Source: Nitrospira sp. ST-bin4 (GTDB taxonomy: Bacteria > Nitrospirota > Nitrospiria > Nitrospirales > Nitrospiraceae). Taken from it: DNA of 22,335 nt. A program made the translations under genes and the position numbers. Positions 13,500 through 21,377 of this stretch are shown here, one piece after another; positions within the stretch are counted from its first letter, which is position 1, and the number at the start of each line of letters is the position of its first letter. The notes beneath the pieces are model-generated. The model was not told where the DNA came from. It saw only the letters and a list, made by a program, of their open reading frames with translations, and did not search any database. The stretch lies in the NCBI GenBank assembly GCA_002083565.1, contig MSXM01000025.1, positions 1 to 22,335 on the forward strand, in the 5' to 3' direction.

Positions 13500-14980
13500 C
13501 GCTCACAATCCATGATGATCCAACTGTCGAGCACTGCCTGAGGACGATAGGCCCGTTTGGCTTCGCGCAAATGTGGGAGGCCGGCATCATCCATGGCATT
13601 GATCGACATCGCACCGCCGCCGACTGCACTGCGGGAGGTTTCACGGAACAACCATTGGGCTAAGCCGGGCATTGACCGGTCCGCAACTTCCAGCAGCACA
13701 CACCATGTCTGTGGAGTCAACCAATACCCGAACGTATAGGCCATGACCCTCTCCTGGGCGATGACCACCGTTCCGGCAAGCCCGATCTGCTCATGCTCCG
13801 CCAGCACACGACTATGCGCCACTTTCGCATCTTCAAGAAGAAACACGCCCATCGCATCGAGAGCCCCGGCTTGCTTCTGGACAGCCCACCGTTCATACAA
13901 CGCCAGGCAGCCGGCTTGATGCCGCGCGCAATACGGCTCCGTGACGAGAACCTGCTCACGTTCGGCACGATTACACAGCGCCCGCTGAGCCTTGTAGCGA
14001 TCGCCGGTCAACGCTGCCAATGACCCGGCCCTATAGAGATAATCCCCGTCCTTCCGCCTGCATGAGAAGCCACGCCGTTCCAAAACCCGCCGCTGCGGCT
14101 CCATGACGTTTTCGATCCGACTCACCGGCGACGGTCCGTTCCAGCGCCGCATCCATGCAAAAGCTTCACGCACAGTCTCATCGATCGGCCTCGGCCCTAA
14201 GGGAGGCAGCGGCATGAACCATCCGTCCAGAGACCGGGCAAACAAAAAGAAGGTCTCACCGGATTCCATCCACCAATGGGGAAGCAATTGCGTCCAGATG
14301 GCATGATAGGGAAACGCATAGGCCGCCAACGCATCGGGGCCGAGGACCTCCGCCCGTTCCAATGCCCGGGTGAAGCGCGGCGCGTCCTCCGCAGTCAGCG
14401 CATGGAGGCGCGGATCAATACGCACGCGTGACAAGCGGGCCGTCAGATGCGGAAGAGGCTTCACGATGACGACATCATCCTGAAAGCGTCCGATCAGACG
14501 AGGATTGGCAACGATCATCTCAGTCATCGTCCCCGTCATCAGCTGATCGGCGACCCGGTCCGCATGCGAGATAATCTCTGCAGGAACGGCTTCATGCATA
14601 AAGGGACACTTGGTATCCCAACCGAGCACCACTTCCTCATGAGCCGCATTCCACATGAGGGCCAGCGGATAGAGCCGGCAATCCAGTGGGCGAACCTCAT
14701 AGATGCCACATCGACCGGATACGGCATCGAACGCCGGGCAGAGATACCCCTCTCCCAGAGGGTTCTCGACCAAATCGATCTGTGAGCCGGACCGATCAGG
14801 GAAAGACCCGACAGGCAAGCCATGCGCCACCGCCGCCTGAATTTCCTGCTCAGTAAAATAGGGGCGCAGAAAGCTGTCGGCTTCCGGGAACCGGCAACAG
14901 ACGTCACACTGAAAACAGACGGAGCTGGGCACTACTTGAGGCAGTGGCTTCGGAACGATCTCAGACTGTTCGGACTCCAT
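13496..14980 (-). CDS. YkgJ-type cysteine-cluster protein fused to a DUF2156-like (GNAT-related) domain
   Basis: 494 residues. The N-terminal part (about 18-130) has the YkgJ zinc/iron-chelating cluster CFQCDVCC (Cys22, 25, 28, 29), followed by Cys81 (YLCPAF), Cys91 (GRCGIYEVRPLDC), Cys101 and Cys125. This pattern is thought to hold an Fe-S cluster or metal. The C-terminal part (about 190-494) resembles DUF2156, the GNAT-like fold found in the catalytic half of lysylphosphatidylglycerol synthases. It has DGDYLYRAGSLAALTGDRYKAQRALCNRAER, then YERWAV, and IGLAGTVVIAQERVMAYTFGYWLTPQTWCVLLEVADRSMPGLAQWLF. The start is uncertain: the frame is open to a GTG at 15055, with ATGs at 15019, 15010, 15007, 14995 and 14980 and no clear ribosome binding site. 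I use 14980, just before the conserved part. It is divergent from the ATP-grasp operon and coupled to the kinase. The reaction is unknown. Confidence 0.75.
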   Translation of the reverse strand: MESEQSEIVPKPLPQVVPSSVCFQCDVCCRFPEADSFLRPYFTEQEIQAAVAHGLPVGSFPDRSGSQIDLVENPLGEGYLCPAFDAVSGRCGIYEVRPLDCRLYPLALMWNAAHEEVVLGWDTKCPFMHEAVPAEIISHADRVADQLMTGTMTEMIVANPRLIGRFQDDVVIVKPLPHLTARLSRVRIDPRLHALTAEDAPRFTRALERAEVLGPDALAAYAFPYHAIWTQLLPHWWMESGETFFLFARSLDGWFMPLPPLGPRPIDETVREAFAWMRRWNGPSPVSRIENVMEPQRRVLERRGFSCRRKDGDYLYRAGSLAALTGDRYKAQRALCNRAEREQVLVTEPYCARHQAGCLALYERWAVQKQAGALDAMGVFLLEDAKVAHSRVLAEHEQIGLAGTVVIAQERVMAYTFGYWLTPQTWCVLLEVADRSMPGLAQWLFRETSRSAVGGGAMSINAMDDAGLPHLREAKRAYRPQAVLDSWIIMDCER

Positions 14981-15104
14981 CGAAAGAAAACCCATTGAGA
15001 TTGCCATCATACGATGCATGTCCAAGCATGGCAAGCAGAGCAACGATCGCCTCACTGGAGTCTTTACCCTACCCTCGACTTAATCCCGGGCCAGCCCCCG
15101 CCCC

Positions 15105-15133
15105 TTGTCGAACCCACCACCCCGTGTTAGCAT
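15105..15133 (+). promoter_or_regulatory. Possible promoter of the ATP-grasp/KamA operon
   Basis: TTGTCG (15105-15110) and TAGCAT (15128-15133) are separated by 17 nt, each matching the sigma70 consensus at four of six positions. It would start transcription about 60 nt before the TTG start at 15202. It lies in the short divergent region shared with the YkgJ-DUF2156 gene. Confidence 0.3.
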
Positions 15134-15201
15134 TCACCTGCTCGAGCCACTCCGGGAGCCGCTGTCCTGCTGGCTGCAGAATCGTGTAAAGGACTCTCTC
15201 A

Positions 15202-16722
15202 TTGGCACACCCTGAACCTTGTTGCCCCTCACTTCAGGCTGAGACCGCACTCAGCCGCTGCGCAGCCATCCGCACACAATTGCAAGCCGCACATTTATTT
15301 GCAGACCCATCGGTCCCCTCTCCCGCCAAACCCTCGCTGGATGGCAGCGGTTCCGCCGTCCAGACCGGTACATCCTGGCGCATCAGCCCAGACCCGCTGC
15401 TGCTGTCCCGGGACCAGCTGACATTCTTCACCGCGCTTGGGCCTCGACTGCTGTCGTTCTACCGTGCGCTGAACCGCCTCTACAATGAGAGCGTGAAGGG
15501 TGTTCAGCCTCCATGGGTCGCGCAGTACCTGGATCGCGGCAAGCCGGACGCACTGGTGACCTACAGCCGCATGAAGCGGTTCAGAGACTCGCTGCCGGCC
15601 GTCATCCGGCCTGATGTGATTCCCACACAGGACGGTATGGTCATCACCGAACTTGATTCGGTGCCCGGCGGCATCGGGCTGACGGCATGCATGTCCGAAA
15701 TCTACGCGGGCACACCTGTTGACTCCGCACCCCTTCCCCTTCAACGACATGAGCTCGTTGGAGGCCGGGACGGCATGGTGCGCGGCTTCGCTTCGATGTT
15801 GCAGTCCGCCCAAGCTCAACACGCGGGATGCGTGGCCATCCTGGTGTCCGAAGAAGCCAAAGACTACCGGCCCGAAATGACCTGGCTGGCGGCGCGGCTC
15901 CGTGAACAAGGGATACCCGCCTGGTGCGTCGAGCCGCGCGACATCCGATTTACGGAAGAGGGCCTTTCCCTCAAAGCAGACAACGGCGAGCAAGCCGTCG
16001 CTTTGATCTACCGTTTTTTCGAGCTTTTCGACCTGCCGAATATTCCCAAATCTGAACTCGTCCAGTATGCCGCAAAAAAGACTTTGGTGGCCGTGACGCC
16101 CCCCTACAAACCGGCGCTGGAGGAAAAGTCTGCCTTTGCTCTGCTGCACCATCCCATTCTACGACCCTACTGGAAGAAGGAACTTGGCGAGGACTGCTTT
16201 CTTCACCTCACCACAATCATGCCGAGAACGTGGATACTCGACCCGGCAACTCTTCCACCCGCGGCCACGATACCAGGCCTGAGCCTGGGAGAACGCGCCG
16301 TCGCGAACTGGGCCGATCTGGAAACAGCCACCCAAAAAGAACGGCACTTCGTCATCAAACCGTCGGGATTCTCTGAATTGGCGTGGGGCAGTCGAGGCGT
16401 CTCAATCGGACATGACCTGCCGCAGTCGGAGTGGACCGGTGCGCTCCACAAAGCGCTTGCATCTTTCCGGACCACACCGTACATCTTGCAGGAGTTTCAC
16501 AAAGGCCGGCTGTTTGACATGGAGTACATGGACGAACACCAGCAATCGATGGTCCACATGGCTGGACGGGCGCGCCTCTCACCCTACTATTTTGTCACTG
16601 GCGAAAAGGTGGAACTGGCTGGTATCCTGGCCACAGTCTGCCCGGCCGACAAGAAAGTCATCCATGGCATGCAAGACGCCATCATGGCCCCTTGTGCCGT
16701 TATCACAGACAATGCTCAGTGA
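15202..16722 (+). CDS. ATP-grasp-like ligase, unassigned family
   Basis: 506 residues, no signal peptide. The C-terminal third looks like an ATP-grasp nucleotide-binding region: FVIKPSGFSELAWGSRGVSIG (Lys386), YILQEFHKGRLFDMEYMDE near 427-445, and a final ILATVCPADKKVIHGMQDAIMAPC. The middle has IRPDVIPTQDGMVITELDSVPGGIG (about 135-159), resembling the substrate region of glutathionylspermidine-synthase-like and circularly permuted ATP-grasp proteins. Such enzymes make amide bonds by way of acyl phosphates, often joining an amino acid or amine to a peptide. The start is TTG 15202, supported by AAAGGA 9 nt upstream. It is first in an operon with glutaredoxin and KamA genes. The substrate is not known, and the ATP-grasp assignment itself is by motif reading. 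Confidence 0.65.
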   Translation: MAHPEPCCPSLQAETALSRCAAIRTQLQAAHLFADPSVPSPAKPSLDGSGSAVQTGTSWRISPDPLLLSRDQLTFFTALGPRLLSFYRALNRLYNESVKGVQPPWVAQYLDRGKPDALVTYSRMKRFRDSLPAVIRPDVIPTQDGMVITELDSVPGGIGLTACMSEIYAGTPVDSAPLPLQRHELVGGRDGMVRGFASMLQSAQAQHAGCVAILVSEEAKDYRPEMTWLAARLREQGIPAWCVEPRDIRFTEEGLSLKADNGEQAVALIYRFFELFDLPNIPKSELVQYAAKKTLVAVTPPYKPALEEKSAFALLHHPILRPYWKKELGEDCFLHLTTIMPRTWILDPATLPPAATIPGLSLGERAVANWADLETATQKERHFVIKPSGFSELAWGSRGVSIGHDLPQSEWTGALHKALASFRTTPYILQEFHKGRLFDMEYMDEHQQSMVHMAGRARLSPYYFVTGEKVELAGILATVCPADKKVIHGMQDAIMAPCAVITDNAQ

Positions 16723-16774
16723 TGGACGTTAAATGTTCCATACCGATGCCAAGCAGTAGCGGTCCGATATCTCA

Positions 16775-16802
16775 TTCAACCTTGAATCTTGAACCTTGAA
16801 CC
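16775..16802 (+). repeat. Four tandem 7-mers just before the glutaredoxin-like gene
   Basis: TTCAACC, TTGAATC, TTGAACC and TTGAACC follow one another directly, ending 5 nt before the ATG at 16808 where a ribosome binding site would be expected. This may be a slippage-prone microsatellite. I see no Shine-Dalgarno sequence in it. Confidence 0.7.
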
Positions 16803-16807
16803 TTGCT

Positions 16808-17140
16808 ATGTCTATCACGCTCTACCATGTCGACTGGTGCCCCGACTGCGAAGTCGTCCGTCAAAAACTGGCAGACCTAGAACTGCCCTATGAGGACATC
16901 GTCGTCCCCGATAGCAGGTCGATGCGCAAGCAAGTCCACCAGGTATCCGGCCAATACTATGTGCCCGTCCTCAAGGACGGCGATCTTGTTCTGACGGAGA
17001 CCGCCGACATTTTGGCCTATCTGGACGAGCGGCATAGAACCGGCGGCGCAGGAGCCGCAGAGTCGTTTCCATCGCAAGCCCGCGCGATACCCGATCAGCC
17101 GGGCGACGATGACGATCATCCTTCCTGCCGGATCAACTGA
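16808..17140 (+). CDS. Glutaredoxin-like / GST N-terminal domain protein
   Basis: 110 residues: MSITLYHVDWCPDCEVVRQKLADLELPYEDIVV, then YYVPVLKDGDLVLTETADILAYLDE. The thioredoxin fold carries a CPDC active site (Cys11 and Cys14), the cis-proline loop YVPVL and the GST-type TETADILAYL glutathione-binding motif. The last 30 residues are an acidic, probably disordered tail (PGDDDDHP). No Shine-Dalgarno is visible at ATG 16808; a TTG at 16796 would add four residues. It lies 9 bp ahead of the KamA gene and 85 bp after the ATP-grasp gene. It may supply thiol reduction to the pathway; this is inferred. Confidence 0.8.
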   Translation: MSITLYHVDWCPDCEVVRQKLADLELPYEDIVVPDSRSMRKQVHQVSGQYYVPVLKDGDLVLTETADILAYLDERHRTGGAGAAESFPSQARAIPDQPGDDDDHPSCRIN

Positions 17141-17149
17141 GAGCGCTCA

Positions 17150-18343
17150 ATGGAAGACTGGAAACAAGTTCTCGCGGAAAGTATTGTAAAACCGAAAGAT
17201 CTGGCCGAACGATTCGGGCTCGACGTCGAAGAACTCGAAGCCATCGTCGGGCCCTATCCCATGCGGATCACCCCGACCGTCCTGGGCACGATCAAAGCCA
17301 AGGGCGATGCGATCTGGAAACAGGTCATCCCTGAAATGGCCGAATTGGACGACCTCGACGCGGAAGACGATCCCCTCGAAGAAGATCTCATGAGCCCGGT
17401 GCCGCATCTGGTTCACCGCTACCCGGATCGCGTGCTGCTCATGGTCACCAACCAATGTCCGATCTATTGCCGCTTCTGCACAAGAAAACGGCTGGTCGGG
17501 AAACCCGGCTTCCTCAAGAAAGGCGAGCTGGATCGGGCCATCGCCTACCTCAGAGAACACACAGAAGTGCGGGATGTCATCTTGTCGGGCGGCGACCCCC
17601 TGCTTCTCCCCGACTATCTGATCGAACGGATATTCAAAGCGCTTCGGACGATTCCACACTTGGAGTTGATCCGCATTGGATCGAGGGTCCCCGGCACGCT
17701 GCCCCAGCGAATTACCCCGAAGCTCTGCGAGATCGTCAAACGCTATCATCCGATCTACATGAACCTGCATTTCAACCATCCCGACGAGCTCACACCGGAA
17801 GTGAAAGCCGCCTGCGGCATGTTGGCCGACGCCGGCGTGCCGTTAGGAGCGCAAACCGTTCTGCTCAAAGGTGTGAACGACGATCCCGACATCATGAAGC
17901 GGCTCATGCATCAGCTGTTGCTCGCGCGGGTGAAACCCTACTACATCTATCAAGCGGACTTGACCAAGGGCACGAATCATTTCCGTACCACGGTTGAAAC
18001 GGGACTGAATATCATCAAGTCGCTTCAAGGCCACACCAGCGGCATGGCGGTCCCGCACTTCGTGATCGATGCGCCGGGCGGCGGCGGCAAGATCCCCCTG
18101 CTGCCGGACGACTATCTCGTGCATATGGACGAAGACGGGGCCGTCTTGCGGAATTACGAGAATAAGACCTTTCATTACCCACAGCCACAGACCGGCAACG
18201 GGCGAGAACTTCCGATGGTCGGCGCGCGATCATCGCGTGAAAGCCCGTCCGAAACCTTTGCACCCAGCGGCGACAGCTATCCGGACCGGGACGGCTACGC
18301 AACCTGGGGCAACAGCTGCGGCGGAGATGCGGACGATCTGTGA
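17150..18343 (+). CDS. kamA: KamA-family radical SAM aminomutase (lysine 2,3-aminomutase-like)
   Basis: 397 residues. The radical SAM cluster motif is CPIYCRFC (Cys103, Cys107, Cys110). PGGGGKIP places the PLP Schiff-base lysine at Lys314. The two aspartates that grip the side-chain amine of lysine in characterised lysine 2,3-aminomutase appear to be kept: Asp270 in YIYQADLTKG and Asp307 in VIDAPGGGG. The substrate is therefore likely lysine or a very similar amino acid, converted to the beta-amino isomer. It is longer than the EpmB enzymes that modify EF-P, and no EpmA or EF-P gene is near. The C-terminal 50 residues are a variable tail. Its stop overlaps the next GTG start as GTGA. The mutase class is firm; the product's fate is unknown. 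Confidence 0.88.
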   Translation: MEDWKQVLAESIVKPKDLAERFGLDVEELEAIVGPYPMRITPTVLGTIKAKGDAIWKQVIPEMAELDDLDAEDDPLEEDLMSPVPHLVHRYPDRVLLMVTNQCPIYCRFCTRKRLVGKPGFLKKGELDRAIAYLREHTEVRDVILSGGDPLLLPDYLIERIFKALRTIPHLELIRIGSRVPGTLPQRITPKLCEIVKRYHPIYMNLHFNHPDELTPEVKAACGMLADAGVPLGAQTVLLKGVNDDPDIMKRLMHQLLLARVKPYYIYQADLTKGTNHFRTTVETGLNIIKSLQGHTSGMAVPHFVIDAPGGGGKIPLLPDDYLVHMDEDGAVLRNYENKTFHYPQPQTGNGRELPMVGARSSRESPSETFAPSGDSYPDRDGYATWGNSCGGDADDL

Positions 18344-19494
18344 GCACTACGACGCGGCAGGCAGGAATTCTCCCCTACCAACAGATCAAAGAGCTCATTG
18401 CACTTGGTGTAGTTGCGGCTGATTCTCCTATTGAAGATCGGCAAATCCAACCAGCCAGTTTGGATCTACGCCTTGGAGTGAAAGCCTTCCGCCTTTTAAG
18501 CAGTTTCCTCCCGGAACGCTCTGAGATAGGGCATAGACTTGGCGTAATGGATGCCTTTCAGGAAGATCTAGTAATGTACGAAATAGATCTCCGAGGGGGT
18601 GCAATCCTGGAAAAAGGGCATGTCTACCTGGTTCCACTCTTGGAGAGACTAACGCTCACTAAGGATCTCCGTGCCAGAGCGAATCCAAAAAGCACAACGG
18701 GGCGCTTAGATATTTTCACCAGAGTGATCACTGACCTTTGCGCTAGCTTTGATGACATCGAGGCAGGGTACAAAGGCCCGCTCTATCTGGAAATTGTCCC
18801 ACGGTCTTTCGCGATAAAGTTAAAAACAGGGATGTCTCTTAACCAGGTGAGGTTTATAGCTGGGTCAGCAGCTGTTGCTGACGGGCAACTCAGAAAACTT
18901 CACACTGCTGACCCTCTATTATTCCATAACAGATCTACTGAAGAGCCAGTTCCCTCTCGAGATATAAGAATTGACAGGGGCTTATTTCTCAAAATTGATT
19001 TGCAGGGCCAGGGTTCTGACCAGGACATAGTTGGATATAGGGCAAAAAAGAATAGCCACATTATTGACCTCTCCAAAATCGGCCACCATCCAGCATTAGA
19101 ATTCTGGGAACCTATCCGCAGGAGAAAAGATGATAGTCTTCTGCTTGAGCCGGAAGAGTTTTATATTCTTGCGTCGAAGGAACGAATACGTGTTCCTCCT
19201 GGCTATGCAGCTGAAATGGTTGCTTATGAGGCAGCATGTGGAGAAGTACGAACACATTATGCGGGCTTCTTTGATCCCGGATTTGGTTACGGCTCAAGAG
19301 GAGAGGTAAAGGGAACCCAGGTTGTGCTGGAAGTCCGTCCACACGACGTACCCTTCCTTATCCACGATGGACAAACATTTTTTAAGGTCCAATACGACAA
19401 GATGACGGAGATACCGAGCCAGCTCTACGGAGTGGGCCTGGGCTCATCCTATCAGCAGCAAGCCCTCACCCTTAGCAAGCATTTCAAGGCATAG
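18340..19494 (+). CDS. dcd: Double-domain dCTP deaminase (2'-deoxycytidine 5'-triphosphate deaminase)
   Basis: 384 residues, about twice the length of E. coli Dcd, with two Dcd/dUTPase-like halves. The N half has QIQPASLDLRLG and ARANPKSTTGRLDIFTR, then YKGPLYLEIVPRSFAIKLKTGMSLNQVRF. The C half has HYAGFFDPGFGYGSRGEVKGTQVVLEVRPHDVPFLIHDGQTFFKV. This matches the long Dcd form described in alphaproteobacteria and other groups, which makes dUTP for dTMP synthesis. It starts at GTG 18340, overlapping the kamA stop. The base composition is visibly lower in GC (42% in 18961-19020 and 48% in 18421-18480, against 57% in 20281-20340 nearby), suggesting recent acquisition. It may be a passenger of the operon and not a pathway member. 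Confidence 0.82.
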   Translation: MSTTTRQAGILPYQQIKELIALGVVAADSPIEDRQIQPASLDLRLGVKAFRLLSSFLPERSEIGHRLGVMDAFQEDLVMYEIDLRGGAILEKGHVYLVPLLERLTLTKDLRARANPKSTTGRLDIFTRVITDLCASFDDIEAGYKGPLYLEIVPRSFAIKLKTGMSLNQVRFIAGSAAVADGQLRKLHTADPLLFHNRSTEEPVPSRDIRIDRGLFLKIDLQGQGSDQDIVGYRAKKNSHIIDLSKIGHHPALEFWEPIRRRKDDSLLLEPEEFYILASKERIRVPPGYAAEMVAYEAACGEVRTHYAGFFDPGFGYGSRGEVKGTQVVLEVRPHDVPFLIHDGQTFFKVQYDKMTEIPSQLYGVGLGSSYQQQALTLSKHFKA

Positions 19495-19497
19495 CAC

Positions 19498-19914
19498 ATG
19501 GCCCCTTCCGACCTTCCACCCACGCAGGATCAAACGCCGAAGCTTCCGGATCCACCGGCCCGATCGACGCGTGAGGAAAGCGACAGCGATCACCCGACGC
19601 AGGTCATCGGACTCATGGTCGGGACGGCGCTGATGTTCATCGGCTTTCTTAACGTATTCCTTTCTATCAGCGGAGGGTTCGAAATCAATGTCGTGCCGTT
19701 TCTGATCTATTTCGGCGGCCTGACCGTATGGGCCAATGCCGCCGTCGAAACCCCGGCCATCCGCTACGGGATTATGACCGTGGCCATCTCTCTGGCATTA
19801 GCACTCTTTCAGTACGGTGAAGTATTGTTCTGGCACAAGCAGGTGGTCTTTTGGGCCACCATCATCGTCGTCATGTACTTCATGTTCAACGAACCGAAGA
19901 AACCTACCGCGTGA
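19498..19914 (+). CDS. Small multi-pass membrane protein, hypothetical
   Basis: 138 residues. A proline-rich, charged cytoplasmic-looking head (about 1-33) is followed by four hydrophobic segments: about 36-57, 63-82, 91-108 and 114-131 (FWATIIVVMYFMFNE). I do not recognise a family. The start ATG lies 3 bp after the dcd stop, and the stop is 7 bp before the glycosyltransferase gene. It is therefore in the same transcript and may anchor or partner the transferases that follow. Confidence 0.7.
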   Translation: MAPSDLPPTQDQTPKLPDPPARSTREESDSDHPTQVIGLMVGTALMFIGFLNVFLSISGGFEINVVPFLIYFGGLTVWANAAVETPAIRYGIMTVAISLALALFQYGEVLFWHKQVVFWATIIVVMYFMFNEPKKPTA

Positions 19915-19921
19915 TGTCGCG

Positions 19922-20614
19922 ATGACGATTTCCGTCATCATCCCCACACTAAACGAAGAAACAGTCCTGGCGCAGACGCTGGCGCACACGGAAGCATTGG
20001 GATTTGACGACATCATCGTCGTAGATGGAGGCAGCACGGATCGGACGGTCCAGCTTGCCGAAGCATACTGCATGCAGACCCCCACGGTTCGCATCATCAC
20101 AGCTCCCCAAGGACGCGCGCGCCAAATGAATGAGGGCGCAAGGGCAGGCAAGGGCCAAACGCTGCTCTTCTTACATGCCGATACACAGCTTCCGGGCGAT
20201 GCCGGGAAAATCATTGAATCGGCCTTAGCAGACCCCAAAGTGAAGGGGGGCCGATTCGACGTCTGTTTCGACCATCCGTCCATGTGGGGGATCACGATCG
20301 GCCTATTCATGAACTGGCGCTCACGTCTGAGCAGAATCGCCACCGGTGACCAGGCCATCTTCGTCCGCCGTCAGGTGTTTGAACAGCTCGGCGGCTTCTC
20401 TGATATCCCATTGATGGAGGACATCGACTTCAGCAAGCGCCTGAAACGGGCCGGTCGAATCGCAGCGTTGCGCGAGACCGTCACCACGTCATTTCGACGA
20501 TGGGAGCAGCAAGGGCCGCTACGGACGATCCTCTTGATGTGGACCCTCCGATTCCTGTACTGGATCGGCATCAGTCCTCATCGCCTCAACAACTTCTACG
20601 AGACCATCCGATGA
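19922..20614 (+). CDS. GT-A family 2 glycosyltransferase, TIGR04283 type
   Basis: 230 residues starting MTISVIIPTLNEE. GT-A motifs: VVDGGSTD (34-40), GRARQMNEGA (64-73), LHADT (84-88, the DxD-like site) and GDQAIFVRR with LMEDIDFSKRL. The GRARQMN signature and short length fit TIGR04283, named transferase 2, rSAM/selenodomain-associated. No membrane anchor is obvious, although the C-terminal LLMWTLRFLYWIGIS is hydrophobic. ATG 19922 is chosen over the longer open frame to 19817 because homology begins here. Its stop overlaps the next start as ATGA, so it is translationally coupled to its TIGR04282 partner. Donor and acceptor are unknown. Confidence 0.85.
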   Translation: MTISVIIPTLNEETVLAQTLAHTEALGFDDIIVVDGGSTDRTVQLAEAYCMQTPTVRIITAPQGRARQMNEGARAGKGQTLLFLHADTQLPGDAGKIIESALADPKVKGGRFDVCFDHPSMWGITIGLFMNWRSRLSRIATGDQAIFVRRQVFEQLGGFSDIPLMEDIDFSKRLKRAGRIAALRETVTTSFRRWEQQGPLRTILLMWTLRFLYWIGISPHRLNNFYETIR

Positions 20615-21345
20615 AACCTCTGACGTCTCACCACGCTGCATTAGTGGTATTCGCTAAGGCGCCGATCCCGGGCCAGGTGAAAACGCGCCTCTGCCCTCCA
20701 CTGACTCCGGATGAAGCAGCCACGCTCCATGGGAGCTTTGTCCTCGATACATTGGAGCGGACGAAGACGGCAGCAACACTGTTCAAATTGCCCTTGAACC
20801 GTTACCTCGCCTGTGCGCCCTCCTCGACGCATGTGTTCTTCAAAATCATGGAAGAGCGGCAAAGTGTGACATTACTCGATCAAACCGGCGACGACTTGGG
20901 AACGCGCATGGCACAAGTCTTCGAGAATCTGTTCTTGCGAGGCTACAAACATGTGTTGATCGTCGGGACCGATGTGCCGTCGCTGCCGCTCGAACAGTAC
21001 ACACAGGCGTTGACCTTGTTGAACTCGCACGACCTCGTCTTGGGTCCCGCGCTCGACGGCGGCTATTATCTGATCGCGCTCAACCGGTCGGTCCCAGACC
21101 TCTTTACCGGCGTCCCCTGGTCCACCGATCAGGTGCTGAAACTGACGCAGGAAAAGGCGTCTACGCTTGGACTCAAGAGTGCCTTGCTCGCGCCGTGGCG
21201 CGACGTCGACACCATCGACGATCTCCAGGCGCTCGTCGAAGCCAGCACACTCGATGCCAAGAAGCCGAAGCGCGACCAGTCGTTTTCGAGCCGCACAGCA
21301 GGGGCGCTCCAGCTTCTCGCCAAACGTCTGCGTTCAAGAGCATAA
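20611..21345 (+). CDS. TIGR04282 transferase (CofC/nucleotidyltransferase-like)
   Basis: 244 residues: ALVVFAKAPIPGQVKTRLCPPLTPDEAA at the N-terminus (14-35), GTDVPSLPLEQY in the middle, LGPALDGGYYLIALNR, then WSTDQVL and WRDVDTIDDL. This is the DUF2064 / TIGR04282 family (transferase 1, rSAM/selenodomain-associated), a GT-A-like fold related to nucleotidyltransferases. It commonly sits beside TIGR04283, as it does here with a 4-bp ATGA overlap. It probably makes or transfers an activated sugar or similar group, but the reaction is not established. The C-terminal 35 residues are basic and variable. Confidence 0.85.
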   Translation: MKPLTSHHAALVVFAKAPIPGQVKTRLCPPLTPDEAATLHGSFVLDTLERTKTAATLFKLPLNRYLACAPSSTHVFFKIMEERQSVTLLDQTGDDLGTRMAQVFENLFLRGYKHVLIVGTDVPSLPLEQYTQALTLLNSHDLVLGPALDGGYYLIALNRSVPDLFTGVPWSTDQVLKLTQEKASTLGLKSALLAPWRDVDTIDDLQALVEASTLDAKKPKRDQSFSSRTAGALQLLAKRLRSRA

Positions 21346-21377
21346 TAGATCATCACTTCCGGACCAGAGGACCGACG

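Noticed and set aside
15295..16152. Minus-strand open frame of 285 codons
   Set aside because: It is a shadow of the ATP-grasp-like gene on the plus strand, rich in Gly, Arg and His as expected from antisense reading of GC-rich DNA.
17150..18343. EpmB (EF-P lysine aminomutase) assignment for the KamA-type gene
   Set aside because: The protein is longer than EpmB, carries a long C-terminal tail, and has no EpmA or EF-P gene beside it. The lysine-binding Asp pair fits a free-lysine mutase at least as well.
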